A DNA stretch of 64,000 nucleotides, taken from assembly GCA_050084985.1 (NCBI GenBank), contig JBITNC010000001.1, positions 116,498,001-116,562,000 on the forward strand. Direction: 5' to 3'. Below, in pieces: positions 38,601 through 48,817 of the stretch. The notes beneath the pieces are model-generated. The model made no database searches. It had not been told where the DNA came from and saw only the letters and a list, made by a program, of their open reading frames with translations. How positions within the stretch are numbered: the stretch's first letter is position 1; every line of letters begins with the position of its first letter. The stretch comes from Nageia nagi (lineage: Eukaryota > Pinophyta). The position numbers and the translations under genes are program-made.

Positions 38601-39534
38601 TAACATGCAAGAAATAAATGTGCTCAAAAGAAAATTGGCAAATTCATTTGCAATGAAGGATTTGGGAGTTGCAAAACAAATCCTTGGTATGAGAATCACT
38701 AGAGATAGGAAAAATCACAAATTAACATTGTCTCAGAATGAGTACATACAAAAGGTATTGAAAAGATTTAATATGCATAATGCAAAACCAGTTAGTACAC
38801 CTTTTGCTAGCCATTTCAAACTTAGTAAGGAAATGTGCCCAAAGACCCAAGAAGACATGGATTATATGTCTAAAGTTCCATATGCATCAGCAGTTGGAAG
38901 ATTAATGTATGCAATGGTCTGCACAAGGCCTGATATTGCACATGCAGTGGGAGTTGTAAGCAGGTACATGAACAATCCAGGAAAGGAACATTGGATGGTA
39001 GTGAAATGGAATCTCAGATATTTGAAAGGTACCACAAATCAAGCATTATGCTTTGGTGGTTCAAACATTTCCCTACAGGGATATGTTGATGCAGATATGG
39101 TAGGTGATAGAGATAACAGGAGGAACACTATAGGATATGTATTTATTATTGGTGGAACAGCTATCAGTTGGGTTTCAAAAATCCAAAGTGTTGTTACACT
39201 TTCAACAATAGAAGCAGAGTATGTTGCTGCTACAAAGGCTAATAAAGAAATGATTTGGTTACAAAGGTTTATGAGTGAATTGGGTAAGGAGCATGATATG
39301 GGGATGCTATACAATGATAGCCAAAGTGCCATTCATCTTGCAAAGAACTCAACATTTCATTCTAGGACTAAACACATACAGCTCAAGTACCATTTCATAC
39401 AATCAGTGTTGGAAGATGGAGAGATAAAGCTAGAAAAGATACATACTAGCCAGAATCCTGTAGATATGCTAACAAAAGTTGTAACCAGGGAGAAACTAAG
39501 AATATGCTCAGTTTCAATTAGTCTTCAAGGATGA
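35662..39534 (+). pseudogene. element C gag-pol polyprotein, one frame with seven TAG stops
   Basis: The ATG at 35662 (MAEDGKFRVEKFNNQNFSLW) opens a frame of 1291 codons to the TGA at 39532. Domains in order: gag UBN2 (about 35660-36240); basic Arg/Ser stretch and zinc knuckle [14 protein letters not shown] (36361); protease VVDSGASFHATP (36523); pre-integrase HHRLGH...CENC (36910-37020); integrase core with HTDVWGP, FIDDATRKTW, SDNGGEYCS and PQENGVSKRMNR (37090-37420); reverse transcriptase with YVDDM (38573); RNase H with YVDAD, EAEYVAA and YNDSQSA (39080-39330). Internal stops at 35749, 36520, 36664, 37030, 38164, 38308 and 38455 are all TAG. By family comparison at least four replace Gln and one Trp. 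There is no frameshift. Catalytic residues of protease, integrase, RT and RNase H look intact. Confidence 0.96.
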
Positions 39535-39619
39535 TGATGAAGATGAGAAACAACTAGGTCCAAACAGAAGTCATTGTCCAGCAAATGAAGTAGCGGTGGA
39601 GTTGCTACAATCATTCTCC

Positions 39620-39630
39620 AAGTGGGAGAT
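39620..39630 (+). other. polypurine tract of element C
   Basis: AAGTGGGAGAT immediately before the 3' LTR, the usual copia form. Confidence 0.93.
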
Positions 39631-40104
39631 TGTTGTGTGTGGAGCATGATTATTTAGAGTTCTTTGTTGCAGTCAGATGTATACCCCAGGAAGCTAAAAA
39701 TGTTTGTAAAATTGCCTTGTAAAAGTATAGTAATTTCTAGTCAATCTGGGCCATTCATTAGGCGAATAATCTGATGGTAGAACTTATGTTTGGTTTAGGG
39801 TTTTTTCCCTAGATAAAAACCCCTCTCTTTGTATGAGGCATTGTAATATACGTGATTAGGTGAGCGAGAAACAGAGATGTGAGACTGTGAGAAAAATAGA
39901 GGATATTACAGCAGATCTGCTGTGGGTTGTATTTCTTCACTTTGCTGGATAATAGAAAGGAAGGACTGGCTATTTGGTGTGGACATAGCCCAAACTAGGT
40001 GAATCGCATATATCTATGTTTCTCTTGTTTATGCATTTTCTATGTCTATAATTTTTGCAATACTTTATGCATTCCATTGCTCCAGAATATATAATTTTCT
40101 AACA
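39631..40104 (+). repeat. 3' LTR of element C
   Basis: 474 bp, TGTTGTGTGTGGAGC ... TTTTCTAACA, partner of 35112-35586. Confidence 0.97.
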
Positions 40105-40109
40105 TAGGT
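40105..40109. repeat. target-site duplication of element C, right copy
   Basis: TAGGT, identical to 35107-35111. Confidence 0.93.
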
Positions 40110-40954
40110 CTAAGTTCTAAACTTGATTTAGTTGGTAATTATTACAAAAATATAAACAAGAATAATTGAAATAATAATGATTACTAATTTCTATATAATA
40201 TTTTATTTCATACATTTTACTTTCCTGCAAGTAAGAACTAATTCATTTAATTCCCAAGTAAAAATACTCTTTTGCAACATACCATTCATGTTAAATTACC
40301 AAACTATTCTTTGTAATATAGTCAATCTCATATTCATAATGATTACAATTTGCATATTTCATTGAGATATAAATATAATGTTACAACTCAAGTTTACATT
40401 TCATGATCTTCTATTTTCTCCATCTTGCAAGACTTGAACCACTAGGATATTCCTTCTTCCAAGTGAACCACTTGCTAGATGCTTAACAAGATCAGATACA
40501 ATACTTATACTTATTTCATGAAGGTAAAATTCATTGCATTTAAATGATACTCCTGTACTTATTCATTATAACTCAATGAATAAACATGCTCAATATATTT
40601 AGAAATAGCACATGCTTCTACTTCCAAACTCATGCTCTTAAAATATAAAGAAAATATATGAAATGCACTTCTTATTTCTTACCAATGATCTCAACATTCA
40701 TTCTTGTTTTAATTTCCATAAATTTTGATTCTAAGTACATAAATACATGCAAAAATAAATAAGTAATTATGCATTAATCAAAGGGAAATAAATGTATTAT
40801 TTATTAATTACATTGTATCTTGAAATATTATTACTTTATTATTTCATTCCTTTAGTTTAATAAATTTACCCTTAAAAAATAATACACTATTATTTTAAAA
40901 ATAGTTCTAAAACTTCCCTTTTAAACTATTTAAATTACTAATATTTTAACAAAT

Positions 40955-41001
<47 letters not shown>

Positions 41002-41083
41002 AATTTTTGAATTAGATTTAATTGTTATATTTTATTATATTTTTTATTAAATATTTAAAATAATTTTTAAATATTTAAATTTC

Positions 41084-41118
<35 letters not shown>

Positions 41119-42988
41119 GATATATATATTTAATTTAAAAGTGATAGGGGGTGGGCCCTACACCTTTTGCCCACCTCCCTATTCCATAAACAAAACAAGA
41201 CCTTAAAACCTTAGGCATACATCCCCTAATGCCACCACAAAATCAGGGTGAGCTGGTGCCTCCTTTTGACCAAGGGCATACTTCCTTGGGACATGTAGCC
41301 CCTTTAATTTCCATGCAACTAGGGGAGATGGTAGCTCCTCCCACATAGTGGGCAAGGGTCGATGATGCCTAGGCATGGTAGCAACTTGGTGCATGTAGTG
41401 ACCCCCAACTATGGTTAGCCTCTCAAGTTAAACCTTTGGTGCACCCCCCTCCCTTTTATGATTTTTTTAATAGTTACAATAATTAAATTAAACTAAATCA
41501 ATAATATTTTAAAGCTTACATTTAAAATATTGATCTCTATTTTTGATACCGAAGTATACTCTTATATTAAAAAAAATCTACTTTTTTAGAAACTATCATA
41601 AACCTAAAAAATAAACATGTATAGGCATGTAAACTATTTTTAAACCTTGGTTGTAGAGAGCCTTATCCATATTTCTAATGACCTAGTTCCAGATATGGAA
41701 CATGGATTTTGTTTAGATTTCTAAGCTCCTTCCATAGAGCTCTTAGAACTAAAATTGAACCTTGTTTTCTAGATTTTTTTCTTTTTTGAAAACCTTATTT
41801 CCACTATATTTTTCTTGTATGAAAAACCTAATTTATTTTTTACAAATTTCTTCTAGAGTTTGGTTTGGATAGAGAACTAGCAATACCCAAATTTAAATTT
41901 GAAATTCAACATTATTTGTAATCCAACAAATCCAAATCTAAACTTATTCTTTTCATTCTAGATTCAAGAAAGATGTAGAAAACTTTACAAACAAATATAG
42001 CATTTCTATTTTCAAATTTTAGTATGCAAATAAGAATAACATAAAAAAACCAAACTAATGCAACATAATCAATAATTTGAAAAATTGATTTTGGATGCAT
42101 AGATTCACCAAAAATTTAGAATAATATTTGATCTAGATTTTCTCTTCTTCACCCAAGAACCAAGTAAACTAAAGTATACCAACAACTATGATAAATAGGA
42201 GCAACATGAAACCATTGACAATTGTTTCAACCTCCTTGAGGAATTTTTCCCCTAAAACTTCCTGGAAGTTTCTCTCTAGGAACAACAAACCTCAAAATGT
42301 AAAATAATGAAGACTAAATCTTGTCTTTTGTTTATTTTACATAACACTTACAATACTATTTTAAAAAGTAACTTTATTAAAAATGCAGTATTATTTTAAT
42401 GAAATACCACTACTTATGTAGTATGCATTTTTTTATATTTTAAATGTATTGCTCTTAAATAATGAATGCAAAATGACCAAATAAAATTATATACCAACTT
42501 AGCACTTTATTTTTTCTTAAAAATGCTTCATAAATGCAATACATTCTTATTTCATGAATACTTATAACTCCTCATTCTATTTTAATTTGTTGATATGAAG
42601 TTGAGGAACTAGGCTAATACATCATTATTCCCAACTCAACAATGAATCAAAAATCTAATACAAATCCATAAACAAATTCAAAACAAACATGAAACACAAG
42701 GGAATGAGCACACATGAAAGTCATAAAACTAAGTGAAATTACTTCCCTTGTGAGTTGTCAATGTCCAATCAATTCCATACAAATAGCAAAGTGGTTCACT
42801 TGTAGGACTATAAGTTCCTATACCACATGAAACCATAATAGTATAAAAATTATTTTATATAAATATAAATATCATAACATATAAACTAATATACAATTTC
42901 AATTAATTTAATTCAAGTATGACAAAACTCCATACTCCATACACAATAATCAAAACATGCAAAAGTGAAAAAAGAGAGGGTTGTGACA
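40110..42988 (-). repeat. element A left LTR, segment 3
   Basis: Continues the LTR after element C and aligns with 49504-52259, starting CTAAGTTCTAAACTTGATTT and ending AGAGAGGGTTGTGACA (right LTR: AGAGAGGGTCATGGCA). Differs from the right copy by long (TA)n runs at about 40960-41000 and 41088-41119. Contains a G+C-rich islet at about 41145-41460 with CCACCTCCC and GCACCCCCCTCCC. ORF-like stretches here are not genes. Confidence 0.92.
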
Positions 42989-43001
42989 TCTTTCCCCTCT
43001 T
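42989..43001 (-). other. polypurine tract of element A
   Basis: Minus strand AAGAGGGGAAAGA next to the LTR start TGTCACAACC; fixes the 3' end of element A. Confidence 0.9.
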
Positions 43002-43826
43002 AAGAACAACACAGTACTCTATGTTCTCATTATTCAACAAAAGTAAGTACATACAACATCACAATAAACATGAAAGTTATTTTTTCATAACATAAACATC
43101 TTCCCATGTTGCAAAAGATTTAGAGTATTGATCCCACTGGACCTAGTACTCCTTTATTTCCCTATTCCTCATCTTCCTAGTTCTAAAACCAATAACTCTA
43201 ATAGGAAGCACCTCAATGACTACTAGATATACCATTTGCAAGTTAGGAAGATCCAAATCATGTGAAGGATCAAAAATAGATTTCCTAAGTAGAGATGTAT
43301 TAAAGACATCATGAATATTTGATAGTGTGGGTGGTAGGGAAAGATTATAGGCAATTGGGCTTATCTTTCCTATAATTTCAAAAGTACCTACAAATTATGG
43401 ATCCAATTTAGTAGACATTTTGGCACTTTTCATAGGTAAAAAATGTAAGAATTCTTTATCTCCCATAAATAATTCTTGTGAAGTTCTTTTCAAATTAGAA
43501 TAACCCTTTTGACAATTGAATGCTTCCTTAAGCCTTTTCTGAATCATTTTTAGTTTTTCCTCCATTTCCTTTAGATGATTTGATCCAACAATTACTCAAT
43601 ATTTTGAATTATCCCATGATAATGGAGTCCTACACTTCCTTCCATATAGTACCTCAAAAGGTGCCATCTCTAAGGATGAGTGATAGGAGTTATTGTAAGC
43701 GAACTCAACCAAGTACAAGTAGTCTTCCCATTTTATTTCCTAGTCCATACAATACATTTGTAACATGTCTTCAAGGACCCTATTAACTCATTCAATTTGA
43801 CCATCCATTTGGGGATGATATGGTGG
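43002..43826 (-). pseudogene. element A: integrase C-terminal half with chromodomain-like tail
   Basis: The minus strand resumes the integrase core at YHPQMDGQIE (family YHPQTDGQTER, here with Thr-Asp changed) and NRVLEDMLQM, then AYNNSYHSSLEMAPFEVLYG. Past a frameshift the sequence gives SAKMSTKLDP, FVGTFEIIGKISPIAYNLSL, SNIHDVFNTSLLRKSIFDPS and, at about 43200-43090, REIKEYWVQWDQYSKSFATW. The last is the group-II type chromodomain-like motif seen in plant chromoviruses, thought to steer integration to heterochromatin. Interrupted on its upstream side by the DNA element at 43827. Confidence 0.85.
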
Positions 43827-44993
43827 GGGTAAGTGCGAGAATATCAGTCCATTTGAAGTGGACATTTCATACTTACGAAAAAAATTGCCTAAAATGAAAT
43901 TTTGCTACATAAAATGAAATTTGAATCCTTAAAAATTGAAATTTCATTTTTGGATTGAATCCTCGAACTAAAAATTAAATTTTGATTTTTAAAGACCAAA
44001 ATTTCATTTTGAAATGAAATTTCATGATATTTTAATGTTAAAATGAAAATTTCATTTTGAAACAAAATTTTATTTCATTTTAACATTAAAATGTAACAAA
44101 ATTTCATTTCAAAATGAAATTTTGTTATTTGAATTTAGGTGCAAGTTTAGGCTTGGGAAAGGCTTAGTGGGCCAAGTATTAGTCTTAGACCTGCAACTTC
44201 TTATTCATGGCAATGGGAGTGACAAATCATGACTTCTGATGGATGTTTCATCAAATTTTTTGAGGAATTTTTTCATGAAATTAAAATCCATTTAAGATCA
44301 AAGAGTGTAGATTATAAATGTATGTATGTATATATATATATATATTGGAATTCAATTATTTTTATATTTTTTAATAAATTTTCAATGAAACTCATCCTTA
44401 AACTTGAAAAAGTAGGTTCTATTACATTTTTAATAACCTTTTATTGGAGGAATTATGAAAAAAAATTATAAATGAGTAATCTATAGACAATTCTCTATTA
44501 AATAAAAAAAATGAAAAAAGGATAAGTTTAGGTCAAATTATGCTTGCTGTAGATTAGTACTTTTTTAAACAACAATTAGGGCCACTAAAAAATTAATAAA
44601 AAAATAATATTCATGAAAAAATTATGAAAAAATATCTTGCACAATCTTTATTATGTTAGGTATCTTTTCCCAAAAGGATTTTAAAAAATACTATGTTTTA
44701 GGTCAAAATATGTTTGTCATAGAAGAGCATGGTATGGTCATAAAATAGTACATTTTAAATAGTGGCTTTTATAAGTGCCTATAATAAATAAATTTATATC
44801 AATAGGGTATTAGAATAAATTACATATTTAAAAACTACACTCCAAGAAATACATTTTCATCATAATGACATTTTTCAATATTCCATCTCTAAGGGCTTCA
44901 AAAGTTGAGATCAATTATGGCCAATTTTAAAAAATCAAGGAAAACATGAGAACATTTTTGCCATTTAATGGACCCATATTCTTGCACTTACCC
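43827..44993. mobile_element. 1.17-kb terminal-inverted-repeat DNA element (MITE-like) inside the A integrase
   Basis: The integrase of element A breaks off at 44994 and resumes at 43826. The inserted 1167 bp has inverted termini of 27 bp, 24 identical: left starts GGGTAAGTGCGAGAATAT (43827-43853), right, read in reverse complement from 44993, starts GGGTAAGTGCAAGAATAT. It has no transposase-like frame, so a non-autonomous DNA transposon. No convincing target-site duplication: flanks are GTGG on the left and ATTT on the right. The left arm carries a cluster of ATTTCATTTT palindromes. Confidence 0.85.
43880..44135. repeat. cluster of palindromic AAATTTCATTTT / AAAATGAAATTT words
   Basis: Several perfect hairpins stack in 250 bp: a 19-bp stem TTTTAATGTTAAAATGAAA with its complement ending in ACATTAAAA (about 44033-44094), a 15-bp stem AACAAAATTTCATTT / AAATGAAATTTTGTT with a 2-base spacer (about 44096-44127), and an 11-bp one at about 44006-44029. 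All lie within the DNA element. Confidence 0.88.
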
Positions 44994-45600
44994 ATTTAAC
45001 TCATATTAAGTTTAGTTTCCACCACCTATTGTAAAGTTCTTCAAAATTGAGAAGTGATCTTAGGATCCCTATCAGAGACTATCACTTCAAGAAACCCATG
45101 CAACTGAACAACCTCCTTGAAAAATTTATGTGCAATGGTTGGTGCATCATGCATGGTATTTCTAGGAATAAAGTGATCCATTTTGTGAGATAATAAATGA
45201 TAATAAAGATGGCATCATGTTGAAATCTCATTTTAGGAAAGCCAACAATGAAATCCATTGATCTCTTTTACCATTTTTGCATAGGAATATCATGTGGATA
45301 CAAAATTCCACCTAGATGATGATGCTCTACCTTAACCTCTTGAAATTCCAATAATTTAGTTACAAATTCATTGACATAGCTCTTCATTCTACACAAATAG
45401 AAAGTCTTTTTGAGATTTTCTCTCATTTTTGCACCACCAAGATGAGTAGAAAGAGGTGATTGATGTGCTTCTTGTAAGATTTTTTTTGAATTTTTCATTG
45501 AAGGATCAAATTTTTCAAACTCTCCCACTGAAGGATCAATTTTTTTCAATTTATCATTGATCTTAACATAATATAAATCATTATTTTGAGACTCTTTCAC
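44994..45600 (-). pseudogene. element A: integrase zinc-binding domain and core, first part
   Basis: 45600-45268 is an open piece with KKILQEAHQSPLSTHLGGAK (the two His of the HHCC domain), KTFYLCRMKSYVNEFVTKLL and EFQEVKVEHHHLGG; both zinc-binding Cys of the second half appear lost. After stops the core shows EVIVSDRDPKITSQF (catalytic Asp in SDRD) at about 45060 and then the DNA-element insertion. The remainder is at 43002-43826. Confidence 0.88.
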
Positions 45601-46190
45601 CTGATAGATAACAAGTCAAAGTGACTTTTATTCATAGCCATAAGATGTTTGCATCTACTCAAAGCATCCATAACCTTATTTTCATGAACCTTAACATACA
45701 TTATTCCAAATTCATATTTAGCTAAGAATTCCATCCATCTTCTTTGATGTACATTAAGATCATTTTGTGTGAAAATATACTTTAAACTTTGATGATTTGA
45801 TTTAAGTTCAAAAGGTTACCTTAACAAATAATAGCTCCAACCCTTAAGAACATGAATAATGTCATCCAATTCTAAATCATACATAGCATAATTCATCTCA
45901 TAAATCTTTAATTTTCATGACTCAAATGCTACAAGTATATGATTTGAAGATAAGATACCTCCTAACCTAAATAAAGAATCATTAATACATACTATGAAAT
46001 CTCTAAAAGGATTTGGTATAGAAAGTATTGGAGTAGTTGTAAGCTTTTTTTTAAGTATTTCAAATGCCTTTTCACATTTTTATTCCACTTAAATGCTTGA
46101 TTCTTATTCTAGAGACTTGTAATAGGATTTGCTATTATATAAAAATCCTTTACAAAGCATCGATAATGCCATAAAATTTCTTACTTCTAT
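45601..46190 (-). pseudogene. element A: RNase H
   Basis: About 45890-45620 on the minus strand reads MYDLELDDIIHVLKGWSYYL, then HQSLKYIFTQNDLNVHQRRW and YEFGIMYVKVHENKVMDALS. These correspond to the gypsy RNase H block ending in the conserved ADALSR. Upstream to 46190 the connection domain is badly decayed. Confidence 0.82.
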
Positions 46191-46960
46191 TACATTAGTT
46201 GGAGCAGGCTAAGTCATGATGAATTTAATATTTTTTGAATTTATGAACATACCTTTTACTAAAATTATGTCCATGATATTGAACTTGAGGTACATAAAAC
46301 TCACACTTGGAAAGTTTTCCAAAAATTTGATATTTTCTCAGTACTTCTAATACTTTCCTAAGATCATAGTCATGTTCATCCTTATTCCTTGAGTAAATTA
46401 ATATATCATATAGGAATACAAAAATAATTTATCAAAGTACTCACAAAAAATATTGTTCATTAGATTCATGAATGTAGCAAGTGCATTAGTTAATACAAAG
46501 GGAATTACTATGAACTTATAACTTGACCATATCTAGTTTTAAAATTCATTTTGTGTGTGTCTAAACTTTTGATCTTTAATTGATGATAACTGAATCTTAA
46601 GTCAATTTTTGAGAATATGGAAACATCCTTAAGTTTATTGAATAAGTTATCAATTATTGGTAGAGGATACCTATTTTTTATCATCACTTTGCTCAACATT
46701 TAATAGTCTATGCATAACCGCATAAATCCATCTTTCTTCTTAGGAAAAATGATAGGAGATCCCCAAGGTGATACACTTGGCTTAATTATACTCTTTACCA
46801 ATAATTCCTAAAGTTGTACCTTCAACTCTTGCAAATCGATTATAGTCATCCTATAAAGAGCTTTTGAAATAGGTTTAACATCAAAATAAAATTGATTGAT
46901 AAATTAAATTCTATTTTTGGAGGTAATCTTGGTATATCATTAGGAAAAACATCCTTAAAT
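46191..46960 (-). pseudogene. element A: reverse transcriptase
   Basis: 46699-46508 gives [20 protein letters not shown] and [20 protein letters not shown] (RT motifs 1-2). The catalytic motif at 46415-46393 reads VFLYDILIYSRN: the family's DD has become YD (codons 46410-46405), so the active site is lost. The C-terminal piece has RKYQIFGKLSKCEFYVPQVQ. Frameshifts separate the parts. Confidence 0.87.
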
Positions 46961-46999
46961 TCTTCTAAAGGAGGGTATTGTTAAAATATTTTCTCTTTA

Positions 47000-47540
47000 G
47001 AGTTATCTTTTTCTACTTCTTTAACTTTCACTGTGTACATAAACTCAACCCTTCAAATTATTCTTTTTAACTACATCGTAGAAAGAAGAAAGGGTTTGAC
47101 ATTACTTCTATCATAAAAGATCCTTTACCTTTGAATATTGAGATTAGAAAACTCGGTCCATATTTCATGATACTCAATCAAAGCTTTGTGGTCTTAAAAC
47201 CAATCCATTCCTAGAATGATATCAAAGGAATGTAAAGGTGCAACATAAATATCCCACTCTCTAACTCCTTTAGGTAGCTTATTTTGAATATTTCTAAAGC
47301 ATTAGTTTACTAAATAAGTTTTCCTAGAGCCATACTTGAATAACCACCCTTTTGTCAAAATATTTGGTGCTTTCAAAATATCTTGAATAATTGAAGAAGA
47401 TATAAAGCTTTCTGTTGCACCATTATCAATAAGAATTCTAAACTTTTTATCAAATATGATACCTAAGATATGTATAGGAGTTGCTTAACCATTTAAGTTG
47501 GCTTTTTTGGTTGTTGTAAAAGTCCTATATTAAGCCAAAT
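47000..47540 (-). pseudogene. element A: aspartic protease
   Basis: Near 47460-47400 the minus strand reads FRILIDNGATESFISSSI, the retroviral-type active site with Asn in place of Ser/Thr in D(S/T)G. About 47215-47110 has SFDIILGMDWF...HKALIEYHEI, the usual C-terminal part (ILGMDWL). Stops interrupt the frame. Confidence 0.82.
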
Positions 47541-48706
47541 TATTCTTTTCTAGATACTTGTTTGTAAAATGATCAGGTACAATGTAAACCTAAGAAACTC
47601 CTTTCTTTAGCCCTTGTGACTTATTTTGATATTCATCCCTTAGAGTGTAATTTATTTTCTCTTGAAAGTTTTTATTTTTTTATTGACCTTGATTTCCATT
47701 TTTTTGAGGATTCTTCTTATTATTATCACCATTCCCTTTATTATTATTCCTCTATTTTGATTGATTTTGATTTTTTTGATAATTATTTTCCTTGAACCTT
47801 TTATTACATTAGTTCTAATGATCTTTTTCCCATTTTAGAAACCTTTTTTTGTTCATATTTCTCATTTATTATTTTTCGTCTTCATTTAGAATACTATAAT
47901 TCATGAAAGATCTTTTGGTTCCTAAATTACTTTCTTCCTGACATGCTAGATCATAAGCTTTTTCTAGATTTTGTGGCTTATGCATGTTTAATATTATTTT
48001 GATTCTAGCATTCAACACCAAAATGAATCTATGAACCTTGAAGTCATTTTTATCCTCCCATACATATTTTAGCAATTTAGTAAATTTTTGATGGCACTAT
48101 TCCATTGATAAATTTCCTTATTGAATAGTGTAGAATTCATAATACATTTTTGAGTAAAATTGCTCTATTATATATTGCTTCTTAAAAGAAAGCATGAAAT
48201 CCTCTTGCTTAAGATTCACTCCTTGAATCTTTTGTTGGGCTTTGTAGGATTTCCACCACTATAGAGCTAGTCTTGAAAAATTCACTATAGCCCAAGCAGT
48301 CTTAGCTTCAAAAGAGATATTTTTCATGAAAAAGTAAGTTTCCATATCTTCCAACCAATCTTGAGTAGCTTTATCTACATCCTTTCCATTAAATATTATA
48401 ATCAAAAGTTTTTCAAGTCTTTTACAAGTTCTCGATCTACCCTAGATTTAACAAGATCAACATTATTATTCTCGACTCTTTCCTCATTTTTATAGTTATT
48501 AGTTTGGTTGTTAAGGTTTTACATTCTATTCATCAATATTTCCAATATTTTATATTCCTTACCTAATTTCTCTTGTAATCTTAAAATGGTAGCATTATTA
48601 GTTCAATTCCTAGAAGTTTCCCATCCCTATTTCCTTGGGAAACATTAACCTGGGATTGTACTTGGTTGGCATTCCTTTGAGAAGCATTCATTGTATTTGT
48701 TACCAT
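47541..48706 (-). pseudogene. element A: gag
   Basis: The likely start is the ATG at 48706 (MVTNTMNASQRNANQVQSQV). 48075-47869 holds DFKVHRFILVLNARIKIILN and LEKAYDLACQEE, the C-terminal gag core of chromovirus-type elements. An Asn/Gln/Lys-rich basic region follows at about 47800-47650; a zinc knuckle cannot be seen. Multiple stops. Confidence 0.8.
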
Positions 48707-48803
48707 ATATATTGTAAAGTATACACAAGGAGACACAAAGGTTTAATTTAGATTTAGGAAAAGTTTTTAATCTAGGAAGCATTTTTCCCTATGAATCTTA
48801 ATT

Positions 48804-48815
48804 GCTTTGATACCA
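48804..48815 (-). other. primer binding site of element A
   Basis: Minus strand TGGTATCAAAGC two bases from the LTR edge at 48818, matching initiator tRNA-Met. Confidence 0.92.
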
Positions 48816-48817
48816 AA

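Larger units (their letters stand above)
35112..40104 (+). mobile_element. complete Ty1/copia (Tnt1/Tork-like) element C
   Basis: Structure is complete: TSD TAGGT, 475-bp 5' LTR, PBS, one gag-pol frame, purine tract, 474-bp 3' LTR, TSD TAGGT. By eye the LTRs differ at about 30 substitutions and one single-base indel (about 93.5% identity). Some 28 of the substitutions are transitions. The polyprotein layout and motifs place it near tobacco Tnt1. Coding capacity is lost only through seven in-frame TAG codons. This is the best-preserved retroelement in the window and the youngest with a measurable LTR pair. Confidence 0.97.

Noticed and set aside
37684-39332. Minus-strand frames inside element C (37684-37884, 38133-38477, 39039-39332)
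   Set aside because: Antisense to well-defined integrase, RT and RNase H coding sequence.
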